In this document: positions 55,114-64,000 of the stretch, piece after piece | How positions within the stretch are numbered: the first letter of the stretch is position 1 | How the letters are laid out: each line of letters begins with the position of its first letter | Assembly (NCBI GenBank): GCA_039545355.1 | Contig: BCJJ01000010.1 | Coordinates: forward strand, 1,104,889-1,168,888 | DNA: 64,000 nucleotides | From: Trichosporon coremiiforme | Lineage: Eukaryota > Basidiomycota > Tremellomycetes > Trichosporonales > Trichosporonaceae | Reading direction: 5' to 3' | Made by a program: the position numbers and the translations under genes | Notes under the pieces: model-generated | Database searches by the model: none | What the model saw: only the letters and a program-made list of their open reading frames with translations | What the model was told of the DNA's origin: nothing

Positions 55114-56513
55114 ATGTCCTCGGTGCAACGACGAAAGGTGAGCTGAGGTTCCAGATTTCGAGGCTAACAGGCAGGTGCTGCTGATGGGCAAGTCAGGTGC
55201 GTCATCAGTTGTCTACGCCGTTTCGACAACTAACCAACAGGGTCTGGCAAGACCTCGATGCGCTCGGTCATATTGTGAGTCGCCGCAAAGCATCAGAAAT
55301 TTCGCTGACGGACAAGCTCAAACTACACCGCAAAGGATACGCGGCGGTTGGGCGCCACAATCGATGTCGAGCAGTCTGCTGTGCGGCTTCTCGGTTCGCT
55401 GGTCCTGGTACGTTTACCGTCCACCATTCCAGCTCAAGATCTTCTTGTCTCGAGCTGACATTCAGAACCTGTGGGACTGCGGAGGTCAAGATGCCTTCTT
55501 GGACAACTATCTGTCCGCTCAGCGTGACACGATCTTCTCGAACGTCGCAGTGCTCATCTACGTGTTCGACATGACATCGACCGAGTGGGAAAAGGACGTG
55601 CACTACTTCGAGGACAACCTCTCGGCTCTGCGCGAGAACTCACCCGACGCCGGTGTCTGGGTCCTGATGAACAAGATGGACCTGGTCGACAGCGAGGACC
55701 CGAAGCGGACCAAGTACCAGGAGCGCCGGGACCAGGTGCTGGCGCTGAACGAGAAGCTCAGCAAGGACGTTGACGGCGCGGGCGGGTGTCGCTGCTTCCC
55801 GACAAGCATCTGGGACGAGTCGCTGTACAAGGTGAGCTGTCCCCGGCTTTCTTTAGCTGACAATCTAGGCCTGGTCGAACGTGATCCACACGCAGATCCC
55901 GAACATCAAGCTGATCAGCGCGCACCTGACGTACCTCCGCGACATGCTCGGTGCGGCCGAGATTGCCGCGTTTGAGAGCGAAACGTTCCTGATCATGGCC
56001 AAGAGTGGTTCCCCGCTTGACTCGCACTCGAGCGAGGCCGACGCCGTCGAGAAAGCCAAGGGCGTGCCCGGGCTCGACCCGGAGCGTTTCGAGAAGATCT
56101 CCGAGATCGTCAAGAACTTCCGCAAGACGTGCCAGAAAACGGGAGAGCAGTTCTACGGCTTCGATGCACAGTTTGACGGGGTCACCGTCGTCCTCGAGCC
56201 CCTGACGCGTAACACGTTCGCCATGGTTGTCGGCGTCGACCCGACTGTTGGTGAGTAACCCTCATCCCTTCGGGGAGTTCCTCGGCTGTGAGTTGGAGAG
56301 CCGAGCTGACAAACAGAAGCCGGATTCGTAAAGTACAACATGAACCAGGCAAGTCTGCACCTCGCCGAGGTCGGGACGCAGACGATGATGACGCGGAAAT
56401 GCGGTGTGTGCGAGCAGAACGTCAAGCTGGAGCACAACCTCACGTACAAGCCGACCAACTCCAGCGGGCGGGCTTGGGACGACGTCGGCATCGATGTGCC
56501 CGCTGCAGCCTAG
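55114..56513 (+). CDS. GTR1: Rag family GTPase Gtr1
   Basis: Vacuolar GTPase that, with Gtr2 and Ego proteins, tells TORC1 about amino acids. Seven exons (55114-55137, 55175-55196, 55241-55274, 55317-55407, 55466-55831, 55869-56250, 56317-56513) sum to 1116 nt, 371 residues. The G1 loop LLMGKSGSGKTSM is spread over three exons of 24, 22 and 34 nt; G2 and G3 are RRLGATIDVE and LWDCGGQD; G4 is LMNKMDLVD. The C-terminal roadblock-like domain has HTQIPNIKLISAHL-type start and YGFDAQFDGVTVVLEPLTRNTFAMVV. The last 60 residues (MTRKCGVCEQNV to DVGIDVPAAA) extend beyond the yeast protein and carry a CxxC. The assembled frame is consistent throughout. Confidence 0.92.
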
Positions 56514-56729
56514 TCAGTTAGATACCATATAGATAGGAACAGCAAGTGGTTGGGATCTTATGTACATGTTGTAAGTACAGATGGATACAAGTCTAATCAG
56601 GCTGGGGATGCGTCGTCAGCGCCGAGCCAGAAGCGCGATCGCGCGCGAGGGATTAGCAGGGGTAGACAAGGTGACAAGATTCTAGATCGTTATATGGTGA
56701 ATGTGGGCGGTACTGGGTGGACATGCGGA

Positions 56730-58682
56730 TCACTTGAACTCTGCGAACATGCTTTCAAAGTCGGGGTCATTGACGTCGGGAATGATCTCGCCAAAGTTGA
56801 AGTCGTCAAAGTTGAGGTTCATGTCATCGCCGAGACCATTGCCCAAGTCGAAGTCGCCGAGGCCGTTGTTCGCGTCGTCGATTTTCTGCTCAGGCTCGGG
56901 TACCGGTACGGGAACAGGTTCGGGAGCAGAGGCCGGAGCAGTCTCTGCTGCAGCTGCAGTGACGGGGACAGGGACTAGCTGAGGAGGCGCGGTTTCGACC
57001 GGGAGCTGAGTCGGAGGCGCACTCTCGGCTGGCGGCTGCACGGGCTGCACGGGCTGAGCTGGCGTAGCAGGCTTCTGGGGCGAAGCCGACTGCGGTGGTC
57101 GAGGTGTGGACTGTTGCTGCTGCTGCGGCGGCGGCGGCTGTTGCTGCTGAGGCTGGAGCTGCTGCTGCTGAGGCTGGGGCTGCTGCTGCTGAGGCTGGGG
57201 CTGGGAGTGCTGCTCATTCTGGTTCTGGCTCTGGTCGCCTGTCGTCGCTGGCTGCTCCGTAGCAGCGGGCTGCGGCTGTTCCTCCTTCTTTTTCTCGGTC
57301 GCCGGCGCAGGCACAGAACCTTCCGGAGCGTTGTTGGGTGCGCCCATCGCATTGCTGATGGTCAGGTCATCTGGGAACAGATCGTCGAATGCAGTCAAAT
57401 CGATGCTGGTCAGGTCGACGTCGCCGTTCTCACCAAAGGTGAAGTCGAAGTCGCCTGTCGGCTGCGAGGGCTGCGACTGCGAGATTGCCTGCGAATTCTG
57501 CGCGCCATCCGTCGTAGTGCCCTGAAGCGTGTTGAGGAGGTTGGACGTGTTCGGCGTCATCGCAGTCTGGTCGGGCTGGTTGTCGGTGTTCTGCGGGACG
57601 TCCGGGACCTGCATCTGCTGCGGCATGTTCATGTCGTTTCCGTCATTGGCATTACCGTTCTGCGCACCGCCGATGAAGGCACTCAGCTCGTCCATGTTCA
57701 TGCCGTCCAAATTCAAGCTGCCGTCAAGCAGCCCTTCCGGGAAGCCACCTGGCGCGTTCGCCGGCGGCACCGGCTGGTTGGACAGCAGACTGGCAGCGCC
57801 GAGCTGGATCGGCGACGCGGCAGCAGCGGCCTTCGGCGTGTTGCCCTGCATGTGCGCTGGGATGCTCGGGCTTGGTGTCGGTAACGTCATGGGTGCGAGG
57901 GGCAACGGCGGGGGTCTAGCCTTCATGAACTTCTCCGGGGCGGCTGCGTACTCCACATTCTGCGCGATAAACCATTCCACCTGTCGTCGCACAGCGTCGT
58001 AGTTCCGCCATGCCGTTTCTAGCCGAAGTTCGAGCTTCCGTGGCGTCTTCGACTTGTATCCGATCGCCCGGCTGTCGGCCTGATATTGCAGAATCATTGT
58101 AGCGGCTATCAGGGCATCCTGGAAGTCAGCACAATGTCCGTGCAACCGACATAGTCCTCGCTCGGCCTCATCGCCAGCCATCTGATCATACGACCCTGTC
58201 CGTCTGCCGAAGAAGACTGCACTCGCACTGCAATGCGGACGATTCGAGCGGAAGTCGATAGCTTGCGATGCGATTCACGCTGTCGGAGAACTCACCTTGT
58301 ACTGCTGCTGCATCACCTCCACCTTGTCAACAATCCATGAGGGACCCGGAGCGAGCTTGGGCTTCTTAGGATCTCGCTGCTTATCGGCGGGGCCGGCGGC
58401 ACGCTTCAGCGCACTGGGGCTGGAGCCTTGGGGGCTGGGCCCGGCTAGGCTGGCCGGAGACGGGCGGGTCGGGGTCGAGAGGTTGCGCTGAGCGACGGCA
58501 GCGGCGCCGGAGGATGCGACGGGGCTGGGGGCGGCTCGCGGGCTGGGAGCTGGGCGGGGGCTGGGGCCGTTGATGGGCCGGGGACTAGGTCCGCCGAGTG
58601 GGGAAGGACCTGTTCGCGGACTCGGGCCGGGGCGAGGGCTCGGGCCACCCAGCGGCGAGGGGCCAGCGAGGGGACGCGACAT
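56730..58682 (-). CDS. Gln/Pro-rich putative transcriptional coactivator
   Basis: Exons 58682-58296 and 58118-56730 (177-nt intron) give 591 residues. Residues 1-90 are tandem GPSPxx repeats (GPSPLGGPSPRPGPSPR). A short folded part follows (WIVDKVEVMQQQYK, then DALIAATMILQYQADSRAI and KLELRLETAWRNYDAVRRQVEW, about 115-205), mostly helical. The rest is low-complexity: Asn/Gln, long Q tracts (PQPQQQQ), Pro/Ala. Acidic-aromatic patches resembling activation domains occur at DFDFTFGENGDVDL, LTAFDDLFPDDL and in the C-terminal 50 residues (LNFDDFNFGEIIPD, DFESMFAEFK). A Mediator tail subunit or similar coactivator is conceivable, but I cannot identify the helical core. No DNA-binding domain is visible. 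Confidence 0.6.
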
Positions 58683-60083
58683 GGGGTCGGGGGAGTGTGG
58701 AGGACGCAATGGAGGTGTGTGGTGTGTGGGAATGGTGTGTTGACAAAGGAAGATGCTGGGTGTTGAGTGAAAGATGGCGGCGAGCAGGGAGCCAAGGGCG
58801 ACTAGGAGTGCTAGGGCGAGCCGCCCGGCACGAGCTTGGCTTGAGGCGGCATGGTGCAATGCGTGCAGTGTAGGGCCAGGGTGACTGACGGGGCCGCCGA
58901 TGCTTCCCTGTCCAGCCCCAAGCCTAATCCGCTGGAGCTGCCTCGGCCCATTCCATTGTTTAACAGACTTCACTGCTGGCAACACTCCAGATCTCACTAC
59001 TCTCCTTGCATCCGTTCCTATTGCACGTCCTATTCTTCCACAGCTTCTACACACGATGCACCACATCCCGCAACTCGTCAATCACTCGAGACCCCTCTCT
59101 TTCTTGTGGCCTTCTGAAGCCCATCTGGCTGACATGAGCGCGGGCTCATTTCTGGTCCACTCACCCGGGAAAGCATCCGAGCTGTCCCTCCCCGCCTTTC
59201 GCTTCCCGGAATAGCGTACAGGGAATGCCGACAACTGCCATCGCGGACTGGCCGACAACAGTCCTTTACACATTGAATCAGCCAGACTGTTCTGGCGTCG
59301 ACAGCAGGGACTGCGCTTTTCAGCCGCCTCGCGCTGGCGCAGGCGTCCCGGTCCTGATTATGCCTGACGGGCTTCGCGGTGACGGCGACGTCGGAGATCG
59401 GATCGAGCGACCTGAGGCCCCGTACCTGAATCTAGACCACCTGCCAATCATCAGCCTGAACTGATGAGTCGTCGGCTGACAAAGTGAGGCGGAGTATCGG
59501 CGTCCGGGCAACAATTCCGGTCAAGTGGCCAAGTCGAAACGCATGGCCGTCTTCTTCAGTGTGAGTGCAGATGTAAACAGAAGATGATCGACCCACGGAC
59601 ATGTTTGCGGCGCTATCAGAGTGCCCCCAGTCATGACACTCGGGTTTGGCCAACCTTGCGCCAGGCAATACCCTGCACTAGACGAGGATGCGGGGGTCAC
59701 CCCCTGCGAGCTGATGGCAGGCGCAACGCCGATGATGACCTCAACCAACAAATCGAGTACACACCTCTGACCCGCCGCACCATCATGAACAGGCAGGACA
59801 CACAGAGCCGCGTCATGCGGTGTATGCAGTACATGACACGCATCGAGTACGGTTGCTGTGTGCACTGCGCACCACACATCACGGAGCCATGTCAGGAAGA
59901 TTCTGAGATCCAGTTGATCTGCTCACACTCGTCATGGCGCTCGTCGTTCGATGTCCAGTGTAGACGAGCTCAACGGTCTCACAGACATAAAAGCAGCAGC
60001 TCAGCGGGCCGAACAGTCTCGCTCTCATGATCACCTACGCCCTCATTCTCATCGTCAAGCGCCTCGCCAAGTCCATCAAGATC
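58683..60083. other. Intergenic stretch
   Basis: About 1.4 kb between divergent genes, with no coding signal. A CACACCATTCCC/CACACACC-type string lies near 58712. Open frames up to 148 codons lack family or splice support. The last 80 bp before 60084 are TC-rich with an upstream in-frame ATG at 60027. Confidence 0.4.
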
Positions 60084-60889
60084 ATGGGTCTCTTCGACTT
60101 CATCTACTCCAGCGGCGGTCAGCTTGAGGCCGTCCAGGAGCCCATCGGCGTCCACCCTCAGATGTGCAAGAATCAGTTGACCACTCTGGTCCTGAAGGAG
60201 TCGCTCTTCTCCATCAGTGGTGTAAGCTAAGAGGATGCCAACAGCAGCCGTAGCTAACGCTCAGGACGACTTCTCGATCACCGACGCGACCACGCAGCAG
60301 CCTGTCCTCAAGTGCTCCGGCAGCATGCTGTCCCTGCATGACCGCAAGAGTAAGCTCATAGCCGGTGGCAGTGAGCTGACTTCAGAGCTGTATGATACCA
60401 ACGGCAATCTGCTCTTCAACATCTCGAGCGACAAGAACTACAACCCTCGCAAGTCGATGGTCGGCAATCTCGACAACGGCAAGGAGGGCTTCGAGGTGCA
60501 CGTGCGCCGCGGGAGTACGTTGGCAGCCGCGATCGAACTAACGCTCAGTGGGCACCAAGCTCGCGGCGACGTTCATCAGCATCGGCGGCGAGCGCAAGAC
60601 TCTGCACCTGGACGGTGACATGTGGGGCCGCACTGCCAAGCTCAAGCTCGACGATGGCACCTCGCTGGGTCACATCGCGCGCGAGCTCATCAACGTCACC
60701 GACTTTGCTGCGGACAAGCAGACTGTGAGTGTTTGCGGCTTCCCCCTTCCACGCCTGATACCCCGCCAGTACTGCCTCACCGTCGCGCCCAACGTCGACA
60801 TCAGCCTGATGGCCGCGATCTGCATCTGCTTCGACGAGATCAAGAACGACGCCGACGACGAGGAGAAGAAGAAGGACGAGGACGACTAG
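60084..60889 (+). CDS. LURP-one-related (Tubby C-terminal-like) protein
   Basis: Exons 60084-60221, 60265-60349, 60386-60514, 60549-60724 and 60770-60889 total 648 nt, 215 residues; introns are 34-45 nt. The LOR fold is a 12-strand barrel with a central helix: TLVLKESLFSISGDDFSI, LKCSGSMLSLHDRKKLYD, GNLLFNISSDK, FEVHVRRGMGTKLAATF, TLHLDGDMWGRTAKLKLDD, and YCLTVAPNVDISLMAAICICFDEI as the buried helix. In plants the family is linked to defence; in fungi its job is unknown, and phosphoinositide binding by analogy with Tubby is only a guess. The acidic tail is EEKKKDEDD. An upstream in-frame ATG at 60027 would add a hydrophobic 19-residue head; 60084 is preferred because the protein then starts MGLFDFIYSSG and has good context. 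Confidence 0.8.
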
Positions 60890-61698
60890 GACCGCCGAAG
60901 CAAGACCGAGCCCGCGTGGGGGGTGCTTGTGCCTAGCGGAGCTACATAGTCCGGTCGCTTCGGCCCCAAGGCACGGCCGGAGGCCGGAGAAGTGATGTGG
61001 CATGGCGGTGTCGGAAATCGGAATATTACTACGTAGTCGAGAGTCCACTGTGAATGCATGCAAAATGCGAGGCGCATGCAGGGCGCAGAGTGAATGGGAA
61101 CGTAGCACGCAATACGCGCCCTGCTGCTCCCTACCCCACACCCCGCGTCGCGCATGGCCGACGAGCGGTTGAGCCGGCTCCACACTGCCAAGCACAAACA
61201 CAGGCAGGGCCTACAGACATGCAGGGCGCGTGTTCTCGACCGACGAGTGGTTGCAGATCTGCTCCCGAAGCTTACCTTGGTGGGTGGGCTGCAGCGCTGC
61301 AGTGGGCGCGCGGCATTCAATACTCCGATCTCTTATCAATCGGGGTGCCGTGGTGCCTCTCGCTTGTGGATGCGCAGGCGCAGTCCTTCTGCCTCCGGCC
61401 GTCGAGCATTACGAGACGGTGGACCCGCGGCCTAGGGCCCCGGCATACGCGGGTGGGGCAGGGGCGCAGCTTGGGCAGGGTAAAGCATCATCGCAGGACG
61501 CGCAGGTGGCGCTCTCGTGTGTCCGGGACAGAGGTCGGTCGACTGTTCTCCAGCGTCGCTCTCGTCCGCTCGTAAATCTCATATAATTTCGCACCTGCAC
61601 GCACTGAACGCGCTCCTATTTCTACCATTGCTGCAGTTCGTGTTTGGCCATCTCTCACGAGACCACGACCACCGCTCAGCCCCCTCGCACCGCTCGAG
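60890..61698. other. Intergenic stretch upstream of microprotein A
   Basis: About 0.8 kb with no supported gene. GGCCGGAGGCCGG near 60974 is a short inverted repeat. The region just before 61699 is C-rich (CAGCCCCCTCGCACCGCTCGAG). Confidence 0.35.
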
Positions 61699-61956
61699 AT
61701 GCCCGACGTCGCCAGCCTCGACCGCCTGGACAACCTCCGTAAGTTTCCCCCACCTCTCGTGTGACTGGTCTGACGAGCAGAGCCCCCTCTCTCGCCGCCC
61801 GAGAACGAGCTCGTGAACGGCTACGGCGGCTGGGCTGAGTTCTGCGCCGTGTACGGGTTCAAGTTGACGAAGGCGACTGACATCGAGGAGGCGCACGCGG
61901 TTGTGAAGCAGATGGTGCAGGCTGACCTGTGGTATGGTCAGATCTCGCGCCGTTGA
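61699..61956 (+). CDS. Tandem microprotein A, 71 residues
   Basis: Exons 61699-61738 and 61781-61956, 42-nt intron with CTGAC branch box; 216 nt in total. The intron splits a Gln codon (C|AG). The protein reads QPPLSPPENELV, then YGGWAEFCAVYGFKL, then a helix DIEEAHAVVKQMVQADLW. No signal peptide, TM helix or metal site. It is clearly related to microprotein B 480 bp downstream: same Gln-codon intron, same QPPL-x-P-x-E, YG-x-W-xx-FC-xxx-G-x-K and EEA-xxx-V-xx-M-xxx-D pattern, 21 identities in about 50 positions. Conservation of frame, intron phase and motif is the evidence that both are real genes. I do not recognise the family. Confidence 0.72.
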
Positions 61957-62438
61957 TCACCACCCCACCTGTCACCCCGCACCACCCCCGTATACCAAAT
62001 AAGTCGTTAGCCCACTGGGGAGAGTGGCGTATCTCGGCCTCTCCCCCTGCCAAAATCGAGCTGTCATGCCTATAGCAACAGCTCGCTATAGAAGTTGTAT
62101 TGCGTCCTGTTCACAAGATCGACGCTAGCAGAACCCCCCGCTGGATCTCCGGCAACGGGTATCTGCGTATGCATGCATCATTAGTCGCACAGCAAAGTCC
62201 GCTCTTCTGCTTTCGTCGCTCAGGATACACAGAATGCGAGGATAAACCAAGTGCCCTGACGCCAGGTCACGTGTGAAACCCTGGGCGCGCTCCGCCATGT
62301 CTGGCCCAGCGTAGATTGTCTGGACACGTCGTGCATTCCGTTGTCATCGTCCGGTTCCCATCAGTACCTACGTGGCTTGGCTTCCCTCATCAGCTCATCG
62401 TCGTTCTCGAGCTCGCCATCGCAGCCTCACATCCAGCA
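61957..62438. other. Spacer between the two microprotein genes
   Basis: Nothing coding seen. A TATAGCAACAGCTCGCTATAG inverted repeat lies near 62070-62091. The right part is the presumed promoter of gene B. Confidence 0.4.
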
Positions 62439-62665
62439 ATGCCCGCCACCAACGCCCTCCGTGAGAGCTGATCGGGCTCCATCGTGGTGCCCGAAGCTAA
62501 CACCCAGAGCCGCCCCTCGAGCCCGAGGAGCGCGCCATTGTCAAGAGCTACGGTGACTGGACCAGCTTTTGCCTCGCGTTCGGTCTCAAGCCCTACAACC
62601 CCGACGAGAACGAGGAGGCTCTCCGGATCGTCCGCGCCATGGCTCGCGAGGATGCAGAGCGCTAA
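62439..62665 (+). CDS. Tandem microprotein B, 59 residues
   Basis: Exons 62439-62460 and 62508-62665, 47-nt intron with CTAAC branch box; 180 nt in total. It begins MPATNALQPPLEPEERAIV, then KSYGDWTSFCLAFGLKPYN, then DENEEALRIVRAMARED. The first exon is seven codons plus one base. Compared with copy A it lacks the longer N-terminal head and the LWYGQISRR-type tail. Same strand and same intron position imply tandem duplication followed by divergence. The short leader CCAGCA before ATGCCC is unremarkable. Function unknown; a helical peptide that binds a partner is a guess. Confidence 0.72.
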
Positions 62666-63159
62666 GTAGGGCCCGGCAGGACGCAGTGACTGACCTCAGG
62701 ATAACGGTCACCAATCTCGGTGTCTTCCTCCCTACCCTGCACCGCTGAACAATGGCCGCCAGGCCTCACAGAGACCCCACAACGCTCTTCCTAGAATCCT
62801 CAGTTGCCCGTTCAGCACCCAAGTTGTATTATAGCTGTATGCAGTCACTGAGCTCTGTATGCGCGCTGCCCTGCACGCTACCTCTTCGCTACCCGCACTT
62901 AGCATCGGTTACTAACGTCAATTTCAGGGTTTTGCACGTGCCGACAGCGTGCTAAAAGTGCCACAGTCCAGCCGCCCGGCGTTTTGAGCGTGGCCAAACT
63001 CGGAGGCCACGTGTCAAGACGAAGGAAGTTTTGGGAAACGCCGAAACGCCGAAAAACTGGCGGCAGGCAGTTTCGATGCTGGCTGGCCAGTCCGGCTAGG
63101 AGTTTGAAGGCTTCACGTTCGTTGATCCCTCCTCACCCTTCAACTCTTCGACATCAAAA
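62666..63159. promoter_or_regulatory. Intergenic stretch and RPL7 promoter
   Basis: 494 bp. CACGTG hexamers lie near 62936 and 63008; CTTCAACTCTTCGACATCAAAA leads into the RPL7 ATG. No gene seen. Confidence 0.4.
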
Positions 63160-64000
63160 ATGGCGGCTTCCAAGTACGTACGACGACGACCGGCGACACC
63201 GCGAGCAGCCCACTGACATGCACAGCGTCCCCTCGAACGAGGTTCGTATCGATCACCGCGGGTCCGAAGTTGGAGAGCTGGAACGGTCGTTCTGAACTCA
63301 AATTTGCGGAAGAGGTTGTGGAACTTTGAACCGACGGAAGGACGAGCTGGACGAAGGATTCTGGATTGCGCAGGACGACGGCGAGGCTATGCGCGTTCGA
63401 GGAAGGCTGGAATGGAAGCGGCAGACGAGAATTGGAAGGACAGAGTGCATCGCACGAGTACGGAAGGAATGTTCAAAGTTTCAAGCACCACAACCTCTCA
63501 GACGACTGCCTGCTCTTCGACTCGACGACCTGTGTTTCGATCTCCCTGAATCAGTTGCTAACACCCCTACAGCAGATCCTTGCCCCGGAGACGCTCCTCA
63601 AGAAGCGCCGCACCAACGAGGCCACTCGTGAGGCCAAGCTCCAGGCCGCCGCCGAGGCCCGCAAGTCGCAGAAGGCCAAGCGCAAGGTCATCTTCAAGCG
63701 TGCCGACGAGTACGTTAAGGAGTACGCCGCCAAGGAGCGTGAGGAGATTCGCCTGAAGCGCGAGGCCCGCAAGTCTGGCGACTTCTACGTTGCCGCCCAG
63801 CCCAAGGTCTACTTCGTCATCCGTCTTAAGGGTATCTCCAAGCTTGCCCCTAAGCCCAAGAAGATCCTCCAGCTTCTCCGTCTCCTCCAGATCAACAACG
63901 GTGTCTTCATCCGCGTCACCAAGGCTACCGAGCAGATGCTCCGCCTCGTTGAGCCCTACATCGCCTACGGTGAGCCCAACCTCAAGGCCATCCGCGAGCT
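63160..64000 (+). CDS. RPL7: 60S ribosomal protein L7 (uL30), 5' part
   Basis: Structural protein of the large ribosomal subunit. Exon 1 (63160-63173) encodes MAAS plus two bases, exon 2 (63226-63241) only 16 nt giving VPSNE, exon 3 runs from 63573 beyond the window. Joined, it reads [26 protein letters not shown], then [18 protein letters not shown] and [37 protein letters not shown]. Codon use is strongly C/G-ending, like GND1. Intron 2 is 331 nt, far longer than others in the window, and its donor is the unusual GTTCGT. The gene is cut by the right edge of the window. Confidence 0.95.
63242..63572 (+). other. Unusually long second intron of RPL7
   Basis: 331 nt in a genome of 32-60 nt introns, with branch box GCTAAC before CCCCTACAG. 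Yeast RPL7 genes host box C/D snoRNAs in introns. I looked for RTGATGA and CTGA boxes and found no convincing C box, so a host role is possible but not supported. A 60-codon A/G-rich open frame across it is not a gene. Confidence 0.55.

Noticed and set aside
63242..63572. Box C/D snoRNA in the RPL7 intron
   Set aside because: No RTGATGA C box paired with CTGA at suitable distance was found; only the length is suggestive.

Overview
The window is nuclear DNA of a basidiomycete yeast or fungus. Genes are dense and on both strands, GC is high, and almost every gene is split by very short introns (mostly 32-60 nt, GTGAGT-type donors, a CTGAC/CTAAC branch box a few bases before AG). The gene content (a full DNMT5, CHS7, an independent-type phosphoglycerate mutase, basidiomycete-style LAM, FYVE and FUSC proteins) points to Tremellomycetes, perhaps Trichosporonales. 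The class is inferred from gene content and intron style; the order is a guess. Exon joins were worked out by hand. For most genes the summed exon lengths divide by three and restore the family sequence across the junction.

Layout. 1-8.3 kb: 3' end of a 6PGDH-like oxidoreductase, glucose-6-phosphate 1-epimerase, 6-phosphogluconate dehydrogenase (GND1), an RNA polymerase I RPA34-like subunit, the EME1 Holliday-junction nuclease subunit and the YKT6 SNARE. 8.6-15.2 kb: the SYP1 muniscin, a peroxisomal ABCD half-transporter and a small CBS-domain protein. 15.2-17.3 kb has no supported gene. 17.3-26.8 kb: a FYVE protein, an Artemis/Pso2-like nuclease, a LAM-family sterol transporter (GRAM + VASt + TM) and independent phosphoglycerate mutase. 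26.8-29.4 kb is a decayed accessory stretch: diverged direct repeats, a cluster of short hairpin repeats and a frameshifted, truncated PIF1-like helicase. 29.8-38.3 kb: the CHS7 chaperone and a 2283-residue DNMT5. 38.5-44.8 kb is sparser: two small orphans, a solo Ty3/Gypsy-type Gag ORF, a secreted GH18 endo-beta-N-acetylglucosaminidase and a proline/serine-rich orphan. 45-58.7 kb: a FUSC/BRE4-like membrane protein, methylenetetrahydrofolate reductase, the splicing factor Cwf18/CCDC12, DPH1, a DUF2461 protein, the Rag GTPase GTR1 and a glutamine/proline-rich putative coactivator. 60-64 kb: a LURP-one-like protein, two tandem paralogous microproteins, and the 5' part of RPL7.

Most neighbours are unrelated housekeeping genes, often in divergent pairs sharing 180-470 bp promoters. 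Two glucose-6-phosphate enzymes (the epimerase and GND1) sit side by side. The items most worth follow-up are DNMT5 (a self-contained maintenance methylation machine: chromodomain, methyltransferase, Cys-rich motif, SNF2 ATPase split by a RING), the tandem 71- and 59-residue microproteins with a conserved intron position, the intact solo Gag, and the helicase relic with its adjoining repeats.
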